From Microcystis aeruginosa W13-11 (GTDB taxonomy: Bacteria > Cyanobacteriota > Cyanobacteriia > Cyanobacteriales > Microcystaceae): a stretch of DNA of 15,144 nt. Below are positions 1 through 7,258 of this stretch, piece after piece (positions within the stretch are counted from its first letter, which is position 1; each line of letters starts with the position of its first letter). The DNA is taken from NCBI GenBank assembly GCA_009995705.1, contig JAADBR010000121.1, positions 1-15,144 on the forward strand. Reading direction: 5' to 3'. A program made the translations under genes and the position numbers. The notes beneath the pieces are model-generated. The model did not search any database. It had not been told where the DNA came from and was given only the letters and a program-made list of their open reading frames with translations.

Positions 1-240
1 CACAGCTTACTTCGTTTAGAAAGTCTAATTCTTCTTGTTTTTTCCAATCAGTTAGCATTGAAGAAGTTTGAGCATATCCTACTCTTTCTTGTCTTTCGTA
101 CCATGCTTGTGTTCGTTCGTGGAGAGCTTTATTGTAAACTAATCTTACACAGCCCAAAGTGCGCCGCAATAGCGACTCTTGTTCTGGTGTTGGGTAAAAT
201 CGGTAAGAATAGGCTTTTTCAGTGCCTTACATTCTAGCAT
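1..240 (-). pseudogene. tnpB: 5' part of an IS200/IS605-type tnpB (OrfB), frameshifted and cut by the window edge
   Basis: Reading leftward, the translation gives AYSYRFYPTPEQESLLRRTL, then GCVRLVYNKALHERTQAWYE, then RQERVGYAQTSSMLTDWKKQ. This is the N-terminal helix-turn-helix region typical of TnpB/OrfB of IS200/IS605 elements, an RNA-guided nuclease of transposon origin. The conserved frame has no ATG upstream and meets a TAA just before it. An ATG at 240-238 reads MLECKAL in another frame; adding one base at the run near 219-222 (CTGAAAAAG instead of CTGGAAAAAG) would give MLECKALEKAYS, the expected N-terminus. I therefore infer a 1-base deletion. The guide-RNA end of the element would lie left of the window. 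Identity as TnpB is fairly certain; the inactivation is likely but depends on one base call. Confidence 0.8.
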
Positions 241-275
241 ATATTTCGTAAATGTGTTAATATTTAACAGTAAAG

Positions 276-292
276 CCGTCGTAGAACGACGG
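276..292. repeat. Hairpin at the presumed left end of the IS200/IS605-type element
   Basis: CCGTCGT (276-282), loop AGA and ACGACGG (286-292) form a perfect 7-bp stem, 36 bp upstream of the tnpB start. IS200/IS605 elements carry subterminal hairpins recognised by TnpA, and a hairpin just 5' of tnpB fits the left end. The element boundary is probably near 293-310. The assignment rests on position and shape only. Confidence 0.5.
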
Positions 293-353
293 GGTTTCAG
301 ACCCAAATTTTCGATGAGCCGACCTTGGCTGTAAAAATCAAAACTTTTGATTT

Positions 354-397
354 TTGATCACCATTCTGGAAAAAGTCTCTAACTTTTTGGTGATCAA
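354..397. promoter_or_regulatory. Nested inverted repeat upstream of recA
   Basis: TTGATCACCA (354-363) is repeated in perfect inversion as TGGTGATCAA (388-397). Inside it AAAAAGT (370-376) and ACTTTTT (382-388) form a second 7-bp stem. Just upstream AATCAAAACTTTTGATT is another dyad. The structure ends 13 bp before a -10-like TACAAT, so it could be an operator or a terminator for leftover transcription from the left. Its function is unknown. Confidence 0.45.
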
Positions 398-410
398 GAT
401 CAAAACAGGC

Positions 411-416
411 TACAAT
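411..416 (+). promoter_or_regulatory. Possible recA -10 element
   Basis: TACAAT differs from the TATAAT consensus at one base and lies 45 bp before the recA ATG. No good -35 is seen at the right spacing (TTGGTG at 387-392 is weak). No convincing LexA-type dyad was identified next to it. Confidence 0.35.
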
Positions 417-461
417 CTTTAGATACTACTGTACTACTTAAGAAAACTGGGGAGAAAATTA

Positions 462-1529
462 ATGGCGACAATGACAAGTAATCCTGATCGAGATAAAGCC
501 TTAGGCTTAGTCTTAAATCAAATCGAGCGCAACTTTGGCAAAGGTTCGATTATGCGTTTAGGAGATGCCACCCGGATGCGGGTGGAAACCGTGCCTAGTG
601 GTGCTTTAACCCTAGATATGGCTTTGGGTGGCGGCCTACCGAAGGGCCGCATCGTCGAAATTTACGGGCCAGAAAGTTCAGGCAAAACCACCTTAGCCCT
701 CCATGCGATCGCAGAAGTGCAGAAAGCTGGGGGAGTGGCGGCCTTTGTCGATGCGGAACACGCTTTAGATCCCACCTATTCGGAAGATTTAGGGGTAGAT
801 ATCAATAATTTACTGGTAGCACAACCGGATACGGGGGAGGCAGCCTTAGAAATAGTTGACCAGTTAGTGCGTTCTTCGGCCGTGGATATCGTTGTTATCG
901 ACTCGGTGGCTGCTTTAGTACCCCGGGCGGAAATTGAAGGGGAAATGGGGGATAATCAGGTGGGTTTGCAGGCCCGTTTGATGAGTAAAGCCCTGCGAAA
1001 AATTGCCGGTAATATTGGTAAATCCGGTTGTGTGGTGATTTTCCTTAACCAACTGCGGCAAAAAATCGGTGTCACCTACGGCAATCCTGAAGTGACCACT
1101 GGAGGAACGGCCTTAAAATTTTATGCCTCGGTGCGTTTAGATATCCGTCGCATTCAAACTTTGAAAAAAGGCACGGAAGGAGAATACGGAATTCGGGCTA
1201 AGGTTAAGGTGGCTAAAAATAAAGTCGCGCCTCCTTTCCGGATTGCTGAATTTGATATTATCTTCGGTAAAGGCATTTCCCAGGTGGGTTGTATGCTCGA
1301 TATTGCCGAACAAACTAACGTGGTTACTCGCAAAGGGGCATGGTATAGCTATAATGGCGAAAATATTGCCCAGGGTCGCGATAATGCCGTTAAATATCTC
1401 GAAGAAAAGCCAGAAGTAGCGGCGGAAATTGAGAAGTTATTGCGGGATAAATTAGATATGGGTTCAGTTCCTTTCCCCACGGAACCTGCCGATGAGGACG
1501 AGGGGGACGATGAGGAACCAGAAATCTAA
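462..1529 (+). CDS. recA: Recombinase A
   Basis: RecA forms filaments on single-stranded DNA and catalyses ATP-dependent strand exchange in homologous recombination; in many bacteria it also triggers LexA cleavage. The 355-residue protein has the Walker A motif GPESSGKT (residues 69-76), the Walker B region [13 protein letters not shown], the DNA-binding loop segments around [14 protein letters not shown] and the LNQLRQKIG / [19 protein letters not shown] region. It has the usual acidic tail ([13 protein letters not shown]). Length is normal for the family. The start is supported by GGGGAG seven bases upstream; a second ATG three codons later (MTSNPD) is possible. The gene appears monocistronic, ending in an intrinsic terminator that overlaps the 3' end of the convergent gene. 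Confidence 0.98.
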   Translation: MATMTSNPDRDKALGLVLNQIERNFGKGSIMRLGDATRMRVETVPSGALTLDMALGGGLPKGRIVEIYGPESSGKTTLALHAIAEVQKAGGVAAFVDAEHALDPTYSEDLGVDINNLLVAQPDTGEAALEIVDQLVRSSAVDIVVIDSVAALVPRAEIEGEMGDNQVGLQARLMSKALRKIAGNIGKSGCVVIFLNQLRQKIGVTYGNPEVTTGGTALKFYASVRLDIRRIQTLKKGTEGEYGIRAKVKVAKNKVAPPFRIAEFDIIFGKGISQVGCMLDIAEQTNVVTRKGAWYSYNGENIAQGRDNAVKYLEEKPEVAAEIEKLLRDKLDMGSVPFPTEPADEDEGDDEEPEI

Positions 1530-1552
1530 AAGAAGACGGTTTTAAGTCTTGG

Positions 1553-2149
1553 TTATTCCCCGGTTTCGGGGGATTTTTTTGTTTCAGAATCGATAGATTT
1601 AGCGGCTTCTAGCCATGATTGTAACCCTTTTTTAGTCGGTGTTCCTCTAGGGGTAAAAGTCCATAGATCTCGTTTATGTCGGGGTCCATAGCTGATATGA
1701 ATCGGGCGATTAATTCCGTAAAAATAGAGAGAATCAAAGGGTAATTTTTCGGCTAAAATCCAATCTATCAGGCGATCGCTAGTTAAATCGATAATCCAAA
1801 AATCACAGGCTGCCCCCAATCGCTGACAATAATATTGACCTTTTTGATTAATTTCGTGGGCGCAATGTTGATCGCGACTGGGATCAATTCTACCGTTTTT
1901 TAATCCAGTGATTGGGTCTTTTTTTTGGAGAAATTTTCTCAGATCATTGGAACAAAATCCGTAGGTTAATTGGAATTTTTCTCGACCAAAATTATCAATA
2001 ATTGGATCGATAATAAAGTGAGCGAGATTTTGCCAAGCGGTTATGGTTGCGGGATTTTTTGGATAGGGATCGATTTGTGCTGCGTACTTTTGATAGGTTT
2101 GGGAACAGGTAGATAATTCTTCCAGGGTTAAATATTTACCAATTAACAT
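1553..2149 (-). CDS. Peptidase M15-like protein (zinc D-Ala-D-Ala carboxypeptidase fold), tentative
   Basis: A 198-residue soluble protein without a signal peptide. The central part, LTYGFCSNDL (61-70), DQHCAHEI (93-100), RLGAACDFWI (110-119) and RPIHISYGP (148-156), follows the order seen in peptidase M15A-type domains: a YG-R/N segment, a zinc-binding histidine (H95 or H98), an aspartate (D116 in GAACDF) and a second histidine (H151). The spacing between the first His and Asp is longer than the classic H-x(6)-D, so there is an insertion or a variant family. If correct, the protein would cut D-amino-acid peptide bonds, but with no secretion signal its substrate is unclear. It is convergent with recA; its 3' end holds recA's terminator. 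A TATAAT lies only five bases before the ATG, too close for a normal leader; AAGGA lies about 12 bases upstream of the ATG. Confidence 0.6.
   Translation of the reverse strand: MLIGKYLTLEELSTCSQTYQKYAAQIDPYPKNPATITAWQNLAHFIIDPIIDNFGREKFQLTYGFCSNDLRKFLQKKDPITGLKNGRIDPSRDQHCAHEINQKGQYYCQRLGAACDFWIIDLTSDRLIDWILAEKLPFDSLYFYGINRPIHISYGPRHKRDLWTFTPRGTPTKKGLQSWLEAAKSIDSETKKSPETGE
1555..1580 (+). terminator. Intrinsic terminator of recA
   Basis: ATTCCCCG (1555-1562), loop GTTT and CGGGGGAT (1567-1574) form an 8-bp stem with one G-T pair, followed by seven T (1574-1580). It starts 26 bp after the recA stop and overlaps the last codons of the convergent minus-strand gene. On the minus strand there is no equivalent T-tract after this stem. 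Confidence 0.85.
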
Positions 2150-2287
2150 AATTATACTAAATCCTTCGAGTATAGGCTACTTATGAGGATAGGCAAAAGG
2201 CAAAACGGAGAATAAATAATCAGTTTTTAATAAACGGATTTAGGATCAGTTATCAGTTTTTTAGCTATATCCTATCACCGGATTTAG

Positions 2288-3157
2288 CTATTTTGCCAAA
2301 GCGGCTTTTTGGCGACCATAATAAACAGCGATAAAAGCGCTGACATACATCCATAAACTATAGACAACTGCGGGAATAGCCAGATCGGGATTCTTTAATA
2401 AACCGGCAGTGATAGCAATAGCTAAAGTGCCGCTTTGAATACCCACTTCGATGGCGATAGAAATTCTTTGGGAAATAGTTAATTGAAATAAACGACCACT
2501 GAAAAAGCCAATTAGGGAAGCAATCGTGTTTAAAATAATCACTGCCAGGCCAGTTTGAGCGATAAATAAAGGTAAACTTTGCCATTCTCTCAGGATTAAT
2601 AAGCAGATAATAACTGCTAGAAAAATTACGGCCAAACGATTAGTTATCGGTTCCAGACTTTTGGCCAGTAAAGGAAAGTAATGGCGGATAGTCATCCCCA
2701 TAACCATGGGTAAAACTATAATCAAAAATATCTGCGCCATAGTGGAACCAATGGGTAGGGAGATGGCGGCACTTTCCCCCATAAAATGCTGGAGAGTAAA
2801 ACTAGCTAAAAAAGGTATTGTGAAAATGGTGATGATGCTGCTAAAAGCGGTTAGAGTAACAGAAAGAGCCACATCTCCCTTGGCTAAATAGGTTAAAACA
2901 TTGGAGGAAGGACCGCCGGGGCAAATGGCGACAATCATTAAACCGACGGCAATTTCTGGCCGGAGAGGCAAGAGAGAAGCAATAATAAAACCGATGATCG
3001 GTAGAATCATAATTTGATTGACTAAACCGATCAGGACTGCCTTGGGATAACGGGTGATACGCTGAAAATCGGCGGCAATTAATCCCAATCCCATACCTAA
3101 CATTAAAACGCCTAGGGCAACGGGTAAGAGGATATTAGTCAACAAGTTGGCCTGCAT
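2288..3157 (-). CDS. Bile acid:sodium symporter (BASS) family transporter
   Basis: A 289-residue, highly hydrophobic inner-membrane protein with about nine or ten helices. Family hallmarks are the segment CPGGPSSNVLTYLAKGDVAL (about residues 79-98), followed by SVTLTAFSSI, and the second crossover motif IEVGIQSGTLAIAI (about 236-249). These correspond to the two broken helices that bind Na+ and substrate in ASBT/BASS structures. Cyanobacterial and plastid members carry organic anions such as pyruvate or 2-oxo acids, but the substrate cannot be read from the sequence. No strong ribosome site is seen before the ATG. A 266-bp leader with mutually exclusive dyads lies upstream. No clear terminator is visible downstream (2150-2287). 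Confidence 0.88.
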   Translation of the reverse strand: MQANLLTNILLPVALGVLMLGMGLGLIAADFQRITRYPKAVLIGLVNQIMILPIIGFIIASLLPLRPEIAVGLMIVAICPGGPSSNVLTYLAKGDVALSVTLTAFSSIITIFTIPFLASFTLQHFMGESAAISLPIGSTMAQIFLIIVLPMVMGMTIRHYFPLLAKSLEPITNRLAVIFLAVIICLLILREWQSLPLFIAQTGLAVIILNTIASLIGFFSGRLFQLTISQRISIAIEVGIQSGTLAIAITAGLLKNPDLAIPAVVYSLWMYVSAFIAVYYGRQKAALAK

Positions 3158-3218
3158 GGGATAAAAGCGGAAAAGATACGCTTATTTTCCCATAATTCGT
3201 GTCCTTGGTTCCCGATTT

Positions 3219-3300
3219 TGCCGACTAAAAAACCCGGTGTGCAGGGTAGGTTCAATTGTGGGAGAAATCCAAGCTTGGCGATTTCAGTCGGGTTTCCCTG
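3219..3300. promoter_or_regulatory. Structured leader region between the BASS gene and crr6
   Basis: CCGACT (3221-3226) can pair with AGTCGG (3286-3291), while AAACCCG (3230-3236) can pair with CGGGTTT (3289-3295); the right arms overlap, so the two stems exclude each other. CAGGG (3242-3246) can also pair with CCCTG (3296-3300), and CCAAGCTTGG (3269-3278) is a palindrome in between. Read leftward this would sit in the 5' leader of the BASS gene. It does not match any riboswitch consensus I recognise. Confidence 0.35.
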
Positions 3301-3432
3301 GCCGCTCTGGAGTGAGAGAATAGTCATACTTAGTTTTTTTGTCCCGATCGAGAGTATTTTCTGAGATAGATCATTGCCGATTTAGGGATAAAAAACGTTA
3401 ATTTCGCCCAATATAACCTTTTATTGGCTCCT

Positions 3433-3906
3433 ATGACTGTCAAAATCGCTCTTAACCCCAATCAGATTCAAAATCTCGATCTTTCATCTTTAGAGACTAT
3501 TATTCAAGATTATCAATCGCGAGCAGCGATCACAAAATTGGAACAAGCTCTACAATTAGAGATAGATTATCCTCGTGCGGAGGGTGATATGCGGGAATTA
3601 TCGGAGATGCCGGAAGTTAGGCTGTGGTTTCTGCGTTTAGATGCGGTTTATCCCTGGTTAATCTTTATTCTTGACCCAAAACAGGGAGAAATCGCTCGTT
3701 ATGCTGCTATGTTGGTTCCCCATCAATTCCATCGCGGGGAAGGAATTCAATATAACCCCGAAGCTTTAGAGATTTTTGTGATGCAAAAACTCTTTATTTT
3801 GTCTGATTGGCTGAAAAGTCAGCAAATTCCTGCTTTATCTCGCTTAAAATTTTTCGCTCAACAGTTTGGTTACGATATCGACGAGGAATTTCTCTCTCGT
3901 CTCTAA
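3433..3906 (+). CDS. crr6: CRR6 family NdhI maturation factor (DUF1817)
   Basis: CRR6 proteins help assemble the NdhI-containing hydrophilic arm of the photosynthetic NDH-1 complex in cyanobacteria and plastids. The 157-residue product shows the family core: RELSEMPEVRLWFLRLDAVY, followed by PWLIFILDPKQGEIARYAAM, LVPHQFHRGEGIQYNPEALE and IFVMQKLFILSDWL. It is soluble and of normal length. I chose the ATG at 3433; the frame also allows a TTG nine bases earlier (3424), but neither has a clear Shine-Dalgarno. A -10-like TATAAC lies about 20 bases upstream. ispH follows 94 bp downstream on the same strand. Confidence 0.85.
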   Translation: MTVKIALNPNQIQNLDLSSLETIIQDYQSRAAITKLEQALQLEIDYPRAEGDMRELSEMPEVRLWFLRLDAVYPWLIFILDPKQGEIARYAAMLVPHQFHRGEGIQYNPEALEIFVMQKLFILSDWLKSQQIPALSRLKFFAQQFGYDIDEEFLSRL

Positions 3907-4000
3907 AGACTCCCTGCGCTGACTAGATAAGGTATTTTTAATATATGGCAAGCTACTGTCTCGCCCAATTTAGCACCACCAATACCCCTATCAGAGAATC

Positions 4001-5209
4001 ATGGATACAAAATCCTTTAAACGCACCCTACAGCAGTCGGATAACTATAACCGCAAGGGATTCGGTCACAAAGAGGAAGTAATGGATGCGATGACCAATG
4101 AGTATCAAAGCGACCTGATCCAAGAAATTCGTGAAAATAATTATCGTTTACAACGGGGTGACGTGACGATCTATCTCGCTCAAGCTTTGGGTTTTTGTTG
4201 GGGGGTAGAACGCGCTGTCGCCATGGCCTACGAAACTCGTCAACATTTTCCCCAGGAACGTCTCTGGATTACTAACGAAATTATTCACAACCCCTCGGTT
4301 AATCAGCGTCTGCGCTCCATGGCCGTGGGTTTTATTCCGGTGGAAAATGGCCAAAAAGACTTTACTGTGGTGGAATCGGGGGATGTGGTGATTTTACCCG
4401 CTTTTGGGGCTAGTGTCTCAGAAATGCAAATACTTAACGACAAGGGTTGCATGATTGTGGATACCACTTGTCCCTGGGTTTCTAAGGTGTGGAATTCCGT
4501 GGAAAAGCACAAAAAAAGCGACCACACTTCGATTATTCACGGCAAATATAATCACGAAGAAACGATCGCCACTAGCTCTTTTGCCGGCACTTATCTAATT
4601 GTTTTAAATTTGGCTCAGGCTAATTATGTCGCTAATTATATTCTCCACGGTGGCGATAAAAATGAGTTTTTAGAGAAGTTTAAAAATGCCCATTCCCAGG
4701 GTTTCGATCCCGATCGCGATCTAGACTATATCGGTATTGCCAATCAAACCACGATGCTGAAAAGTGAAACGGAGGCAATTGGCAAACTCTTCGAGCATAC
4801 TATGTTGAAAAAGTACGGACCGATCAATTTTAAAGATCATTTCATGAGTTTTAATACCATCTGTGATGCCACTCAAGAGCGTCAAGATGCCATGTTTGAA
4901 CTGGTGAAAGAACCGCTTTCTTTCATGGTGGTAATTGGCGGTTATAATTCCTCTAATACCACTCACCTACAGGAAATAGCGATCGAGCGTGCCATTCCCT
5001 CCTATCATATCGATAGTGCCGAGCGCATTCTCCCCGGTAATCGCATCGAACATAAACCTTTAGGTGGCGATTTAATCATCACCGATAACTGGTTAAATGA
5101 GGGAAAACTTATCGTTGGAGTGACTTCCGGTGCTTCCACTCCCAATAAGGTGGTAGAAGAGGTAATCGAGAAAATTTTTGCGCTCAAATCTTCTTTAGTC
5201 TGGGGTTAA
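4001..5209 (+). CDS. ispH: 4-hydroxy-3-methylbut-2-enyl diphosphate reductase
   Basis: IspH catalyses the last step of the MEP pathway, reducing HMBPP to IPP and DMAPP with a 4Fe-4S cluster; in cyanobacteria this feeds carotenoids, phytol and quinones. Three cluster cysteines are visible: C66 in [11 protein letters not shown]157 in TTCPWVSKV and C288 in [11 protein letters not shown]. The active-site segment HGKYNHEET (180-188) carries the His/Glu pair for proton transfer, and [14 protein letters not shown] is the conserved C-terminal motif. At 402 residues it is the long cyanobacterial/plant type with an N-terminal extension ([21 protein letters not shown]). No strong ribosome site is seen, but the N-terminus matches the family. 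A strong hairpin follows 27 bp after the stop. Confidence 0.97.
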   Translation: MDTKSFKRTLQQSDNYNRKGFGHKEEVMDAMTNEYQSDLIQEIRENNYRLQRGDVTIYLAQALGFCWGVERAVAMAYETRQHFPQERLWITNEIIHNPSVNQRLRSMAVGFIPVENGQKDFTVVESGDVVILPAFGASVSEMQILNDKGCMIVDTTCPWVSKVWNSVEKHKKSDHTSIIHGKYNHEETIATSSFAGTYLIVLNLAQANYVANYILHGGDKNEFLEKFKNAHSQGFDPDRDLDYIGIANQTTMLKSETEAIGKLFEHTMLKKYGPINFKDHFMSFNTICDATQERQDAMFELVKEPLSFMVVIGGYNSSNTTHLQEIAIERAIPSYHIDSAERILPGNRIEHKPLGGDLIITDNWLNEGKLIVGVTSGASTPNKVVEEVIEKIFALKSSLVWG

Positions 5210-5236
5210 TTAGTCTAGGTGTTAGCCTTTAGCAAT

Positions 5237-5280
5237 GGCTGCATCTCATAGCAAAAATAGGAGATGCAGCCGATATTTTT
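5237..5280 (+). terminator. Probable ispH terminator, also a repeat arm
   Basis: GGCTGCATCTC (5237-5247) and GAGATGCAGCC (5261-5271) form a perfect 11-bp stem with a 13-base loop, followed by GATATTTTT. This fits an intrinsic terminator for ispH. The right arm recurs at 5621-5631, so the hairpin may instead be one end of a repeated element. Confidence 0.65.
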
Positions 5281-5474
5281 ATCAGTGGGATTGCTCAGAA
5301 ACTAACTACCGCAATCTTGACATTGACGTTAGAACCGTTGGATTCTTCTCGTTGGGTGTATCTCACATTTGCAGAAATACCAACAATCAGCAATTATCAG
5401 TGACTTTTAAATTATTACAGATATATCAGCAGCCGCCTGTAAGCATCCCACCGAAAAACTAATGCACGAGGGGT

Positions 5475-5529
5475 TTGGGGACGGCGCTTGCGTCCCCAAC
5501 GGGGGGTTTGGGGGGTTCTACCCCCCAAA
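5475..5529. repeat. Pair of GC-rich hairpins
   Basis: TTGGGGACG (5475-5483), loop GCGCTTG and CGTCCCCAA (5491-5499) form a 9-bp stem. Right after it TTTGGGGGG (5507-5515), loop TTCTA and CCCCCCAAA (5521-5529) form another 9-bp stem. The GC content contrasts sharply with the AT-rich surroundings, which is typical of dispersed palindromic repeats. No coding role is seen. Confidence 0.6.
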
Positions 5530-5668
5530 AGCTTGGATTGAGTGATAAAATCGAAAGTACCGCCCGACTTTAGCAGAGAGTTTACCCTTAAAAATCCCAA
5601 CTTGGTAGATTTACAAAAATGAGATGCAGCCTTCTCGTTTCTGTCTGGAAGGAAGAGCCAATATTTTC

Positions 5669-5854
5669 CTAAAAACGGCGGGTTTTATCGATTCCGTAGA
5701 GGATTCCCGTCACCACGGAAGAGAGAATTAATAACAAAATTAATCCTCCGGGTAAAAAGGATAATATTCCTATGCCGCGCAATATATAAACTAACACGGT
5801 CACTAATAGGAAACCGAAAAAAAGAGACTTTAAATAGCTAGAATTTGAGCGCAT
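5669..5854 (-). CDS. Small two-helix membrane protein of unknown function
   Basis: A 61-residue protein with two predicted membrane helices: SLFFGFLLVTVLVYILRGIG (about 10-29) and LPGGLILLLILSSVVTGILY (about 34-53). A charged C-terminal tail (GIDKTRRF) follows. It begins four bases after the stop of the preceding minus-strand frame, so it is probably in an operon with the interrupted membrane-protein gene at 5859-6799. GAGGA occurs upstream but farther than usual. I do not recognise the family. Confidence 0.6.
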   Translation of the reverse strand: MRSNSSYLKSLFFGFLLVTVLVYILRGIGILSFLPGGLILLLILSSVVTGILYGIDKTRRF

Positions 5855-5858
5855 TTAC

Positions 5859-6799
5859 TTAGATTAACAGTTCCTCTTGAGTTAAGTTTAACTTTGCGGC
5901 AATCATTGCCTGGATTTTTTCTTCCCTTTTTCCGTTACTGATAGATTCCAGTAAACGGCGATTGAGAATAATTTTTTCCCCGTTGGATAAGATTAAAATA
6001 ATCCGTCGGTAATTAGACCCTAAACAGCCGTTGTAATCTTCTACCTTTGCTTCAATAATTCTCTTTAGAAGATAATCACTTTCACTTCTAAAAATTAAAT
6101 GTTGTCGCCTACGGGTTAGGGTAGCAGTACTCTGATTAAAGATATAAATCTCCCAATAGCTGGCATCATAAAGTAGCAATAGACCAGACAATATAGCGGT
6201 ATGCAGTCGAATGAGGTATAGTGCAACAGGCTATGAGTCAGTCTAGGCAAGACTTTGTATGTATCTCACTCAAGCGAATACCGCTATAAGCATAACATAC
6301 CCCAGAGATAATAGGGATAATTATGGTGGTGTTCTAGCAGTGCTGATAAGGTATCTAGGGAACTTTTGGCGATAATTTCCTGAGTTTGATATCTATTCAC
6401 AAAACTCTCAAATCGGGTTTTAAAATCACTAGCTGACTGCAGATCCCGAAAATTCTCGATGTAGAGATGGTTATTTTTTCCGACCAATAAAACCGTGTTA
6501 TTAACAGTTTTTTCCTGCTCAACACTGATAAAAACTTCCTGATAGACAGCCGCAGCTTTAATGTGAGTTAAAGAAAAATTTTCCCGACTAGAAACAGGAA
6601 AATTATACTCTTGGACATATTGACAATCTATTCTTTTTGTGCCTAACCGAATGCAGTCGAGATAAGCACGCTGGAAAAAAACCAAATATGCTAAAAACAG
6701 AAAAGGAAACCCAGCCAGAAAAAACCCCAGAAAAGAACGATATTTAGGAGCTTTATTCTCTAATAAGAGTGTAGTCAGCGTTTTTTGCTTAACTCGCAT
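5859..6799 (-). pseudogene. Two-domain membrane protein gene split by a miniature element
   Basis: The 5' part (6799-6284) encodes 171 residues: a charged N-terminus, a membrane helix (FLGFFLAGFPFLFLAYLVFF) and a soluble domain (LDCIRLGTKRIDCQY…VLLVGKNNHLYIENFRD). The 3' part (6191-5859) encodes 110 residues with a second helix start (SGLLLLYDASY) and a soluble domain (TATLTRRRQ…IILILSNGEKIIL). Neither piece has a normal end: the first stops with TAG made by the inserted element and the second would have to start at a TTG on its border. Deleting 95 bp (6194-6288, the element plus one TA) joins them in frame as …YYLWGMLCLLSGLLLLYDA…, giving 281 residues. The join rebuilds an uninterrupted second membrane helix. 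The family appears to be a cyanobacterial membrane protein of unknown role; a -10-like TACAAT lies about 30 bp before the ATG. Residual function of either half is unknown. Confidence 0.85.
6192..6288. mobile_element. 93-bp MITE of Tc1/IS630 type with TA duplication
   Basis: The ends TAGCGGTAT (6194-6202) and ATACCGCTA (6278-6286) are perfect inverted repeats that continue imperfectly for about 15 more bases (GAATGAGGTA against TATCTCACTC). The element is flanked by TA on both sides (6192-6193 and 6287-6288), the target duplication typical of IS630/Tc1/mariner elements. It is too short to code for a transposase. Excision of element plus one TA restores the host reading frame, which independently supports these exact borders. 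Confidence 0.85.
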
Positions 6800-6905
6800 C
6801 GGAAACCCTACAGGTACTTTGTTCCAATTGTACTACAGCTTTTTTCGGCATCCTTCTCAGGATCGATTTATTTAATCTGCTGACGGGGAAAATTGTAATG
6901 ATTAT

Positions 6906-7115
6906 TCACGAAAATCTTCCATCAGTCTCTAGACTGCCTCTATCTTGACCTTTTTTATCTGGATTTGGCACGGTAAAACCCTGTTTATCGAGTTTTTGTA
7001 AAGCTTTGGCGATTTTTTGTTTATTGTTTGCATTTAAAGTAAATATATAAATAAAACTGTTTTTATAAGTTTTTGTCAATTTCAGAGACTTTATAGGCTG
7101 TAAAAAATTATTTAT
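6906..7115 (-). pseudogene. Possible gene remnant upstream of chlL
   Basis: The spacer between 6800 and 7258 has no intact gene. On the minus strand an open frame of 69 codons without an ATG ends at a TGA (6908-6906); it reads …TLNANNKQKIAKALQKLDKQ, then GFTVPNPDKKGQDRGSLETD, then GRFS. The lower half has the composition of a real protein C-terminus while the upper half is low-complexity, as expected of a decayed gene. I do not recognise the family. The rest of the spacer is AT-rich, with a run of eight G at 7178-7185. Confidence 0.3.
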
Positions 7116-7258
7116 CTAATTTTTACGCTTTTATTCTCACTCTAGCTATAGCAGACAAAAATTGAGCCTCTTGCCAAGGGGGGGGAGATGGTCAATAATT
7201 GCGATCAAAGCACTGATAAACAAACTCACCATTCAAGCGTACATTTAGGAGAACTTCC

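Larger units (their letters stand above)
5237..5631. repeat. Possible MITE-like segment bounded by 13-bp inverted repeats
   Basis: GGCTGCATCTCAT (5237-5249) and ATGAGATGCAGCC (5619-5631) are perfect inverted repeats around 395 bp that hold no convincing gene. No target duplication is evident at the outer edges. Inside is a minus-strand open stretch ending at 5295 (…GISANVRYTQREE, then SNGSNVNVKIAVVSF, stop) that resembles a protein C-terminus but is not recognised, and a pair of GC-rich hairpins at 5475-5529. The element reading and the terminator reading of the left end are not exclusive. Confidence 0.4.

Noticed and set aside
3230..3310. Resemblance of CCAGGGAAACCCG (minus strand) to the end of a cobalamin riboswitch
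   Set aside because: The other conserved blocks of that riboswitch are absent upstream, so the likeness is to one short hairpin only.
3139..3327. A 62-codon minus-strand frame with ATG overlapping the BASS gene start
   Set aside because: No recognisable motifs or ribosome site; it lies over the dyad-rich leader and overlaps the better-supported BASS start by 19 bp. A leader peptide cannot be excluded.
5235..5462. Plus-strand 75-codon frame after ispH
   Set aside because: Starts inside the terminator hairpin and has no protein-like pattern.
5415..5600. Minus-strand 61-codon frame
   Set aside because: It is the translation of the GC-rich hairpin pair (repeated TPQTPR), not a gene.
6201..6661. 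Shared 10-mer ATGCAGTCGA in the miniature element and in the gene it interrupts
   Set aside because: It has no mirror in the other end of the element and is short enough to be chance.
7178..7185. Run of eight G upstream of chlL as a phase-variable switch
   Set aside because: It is about 70 bp before the start, not within a recognised promoter spacer, and one run gives no evidence of variation.
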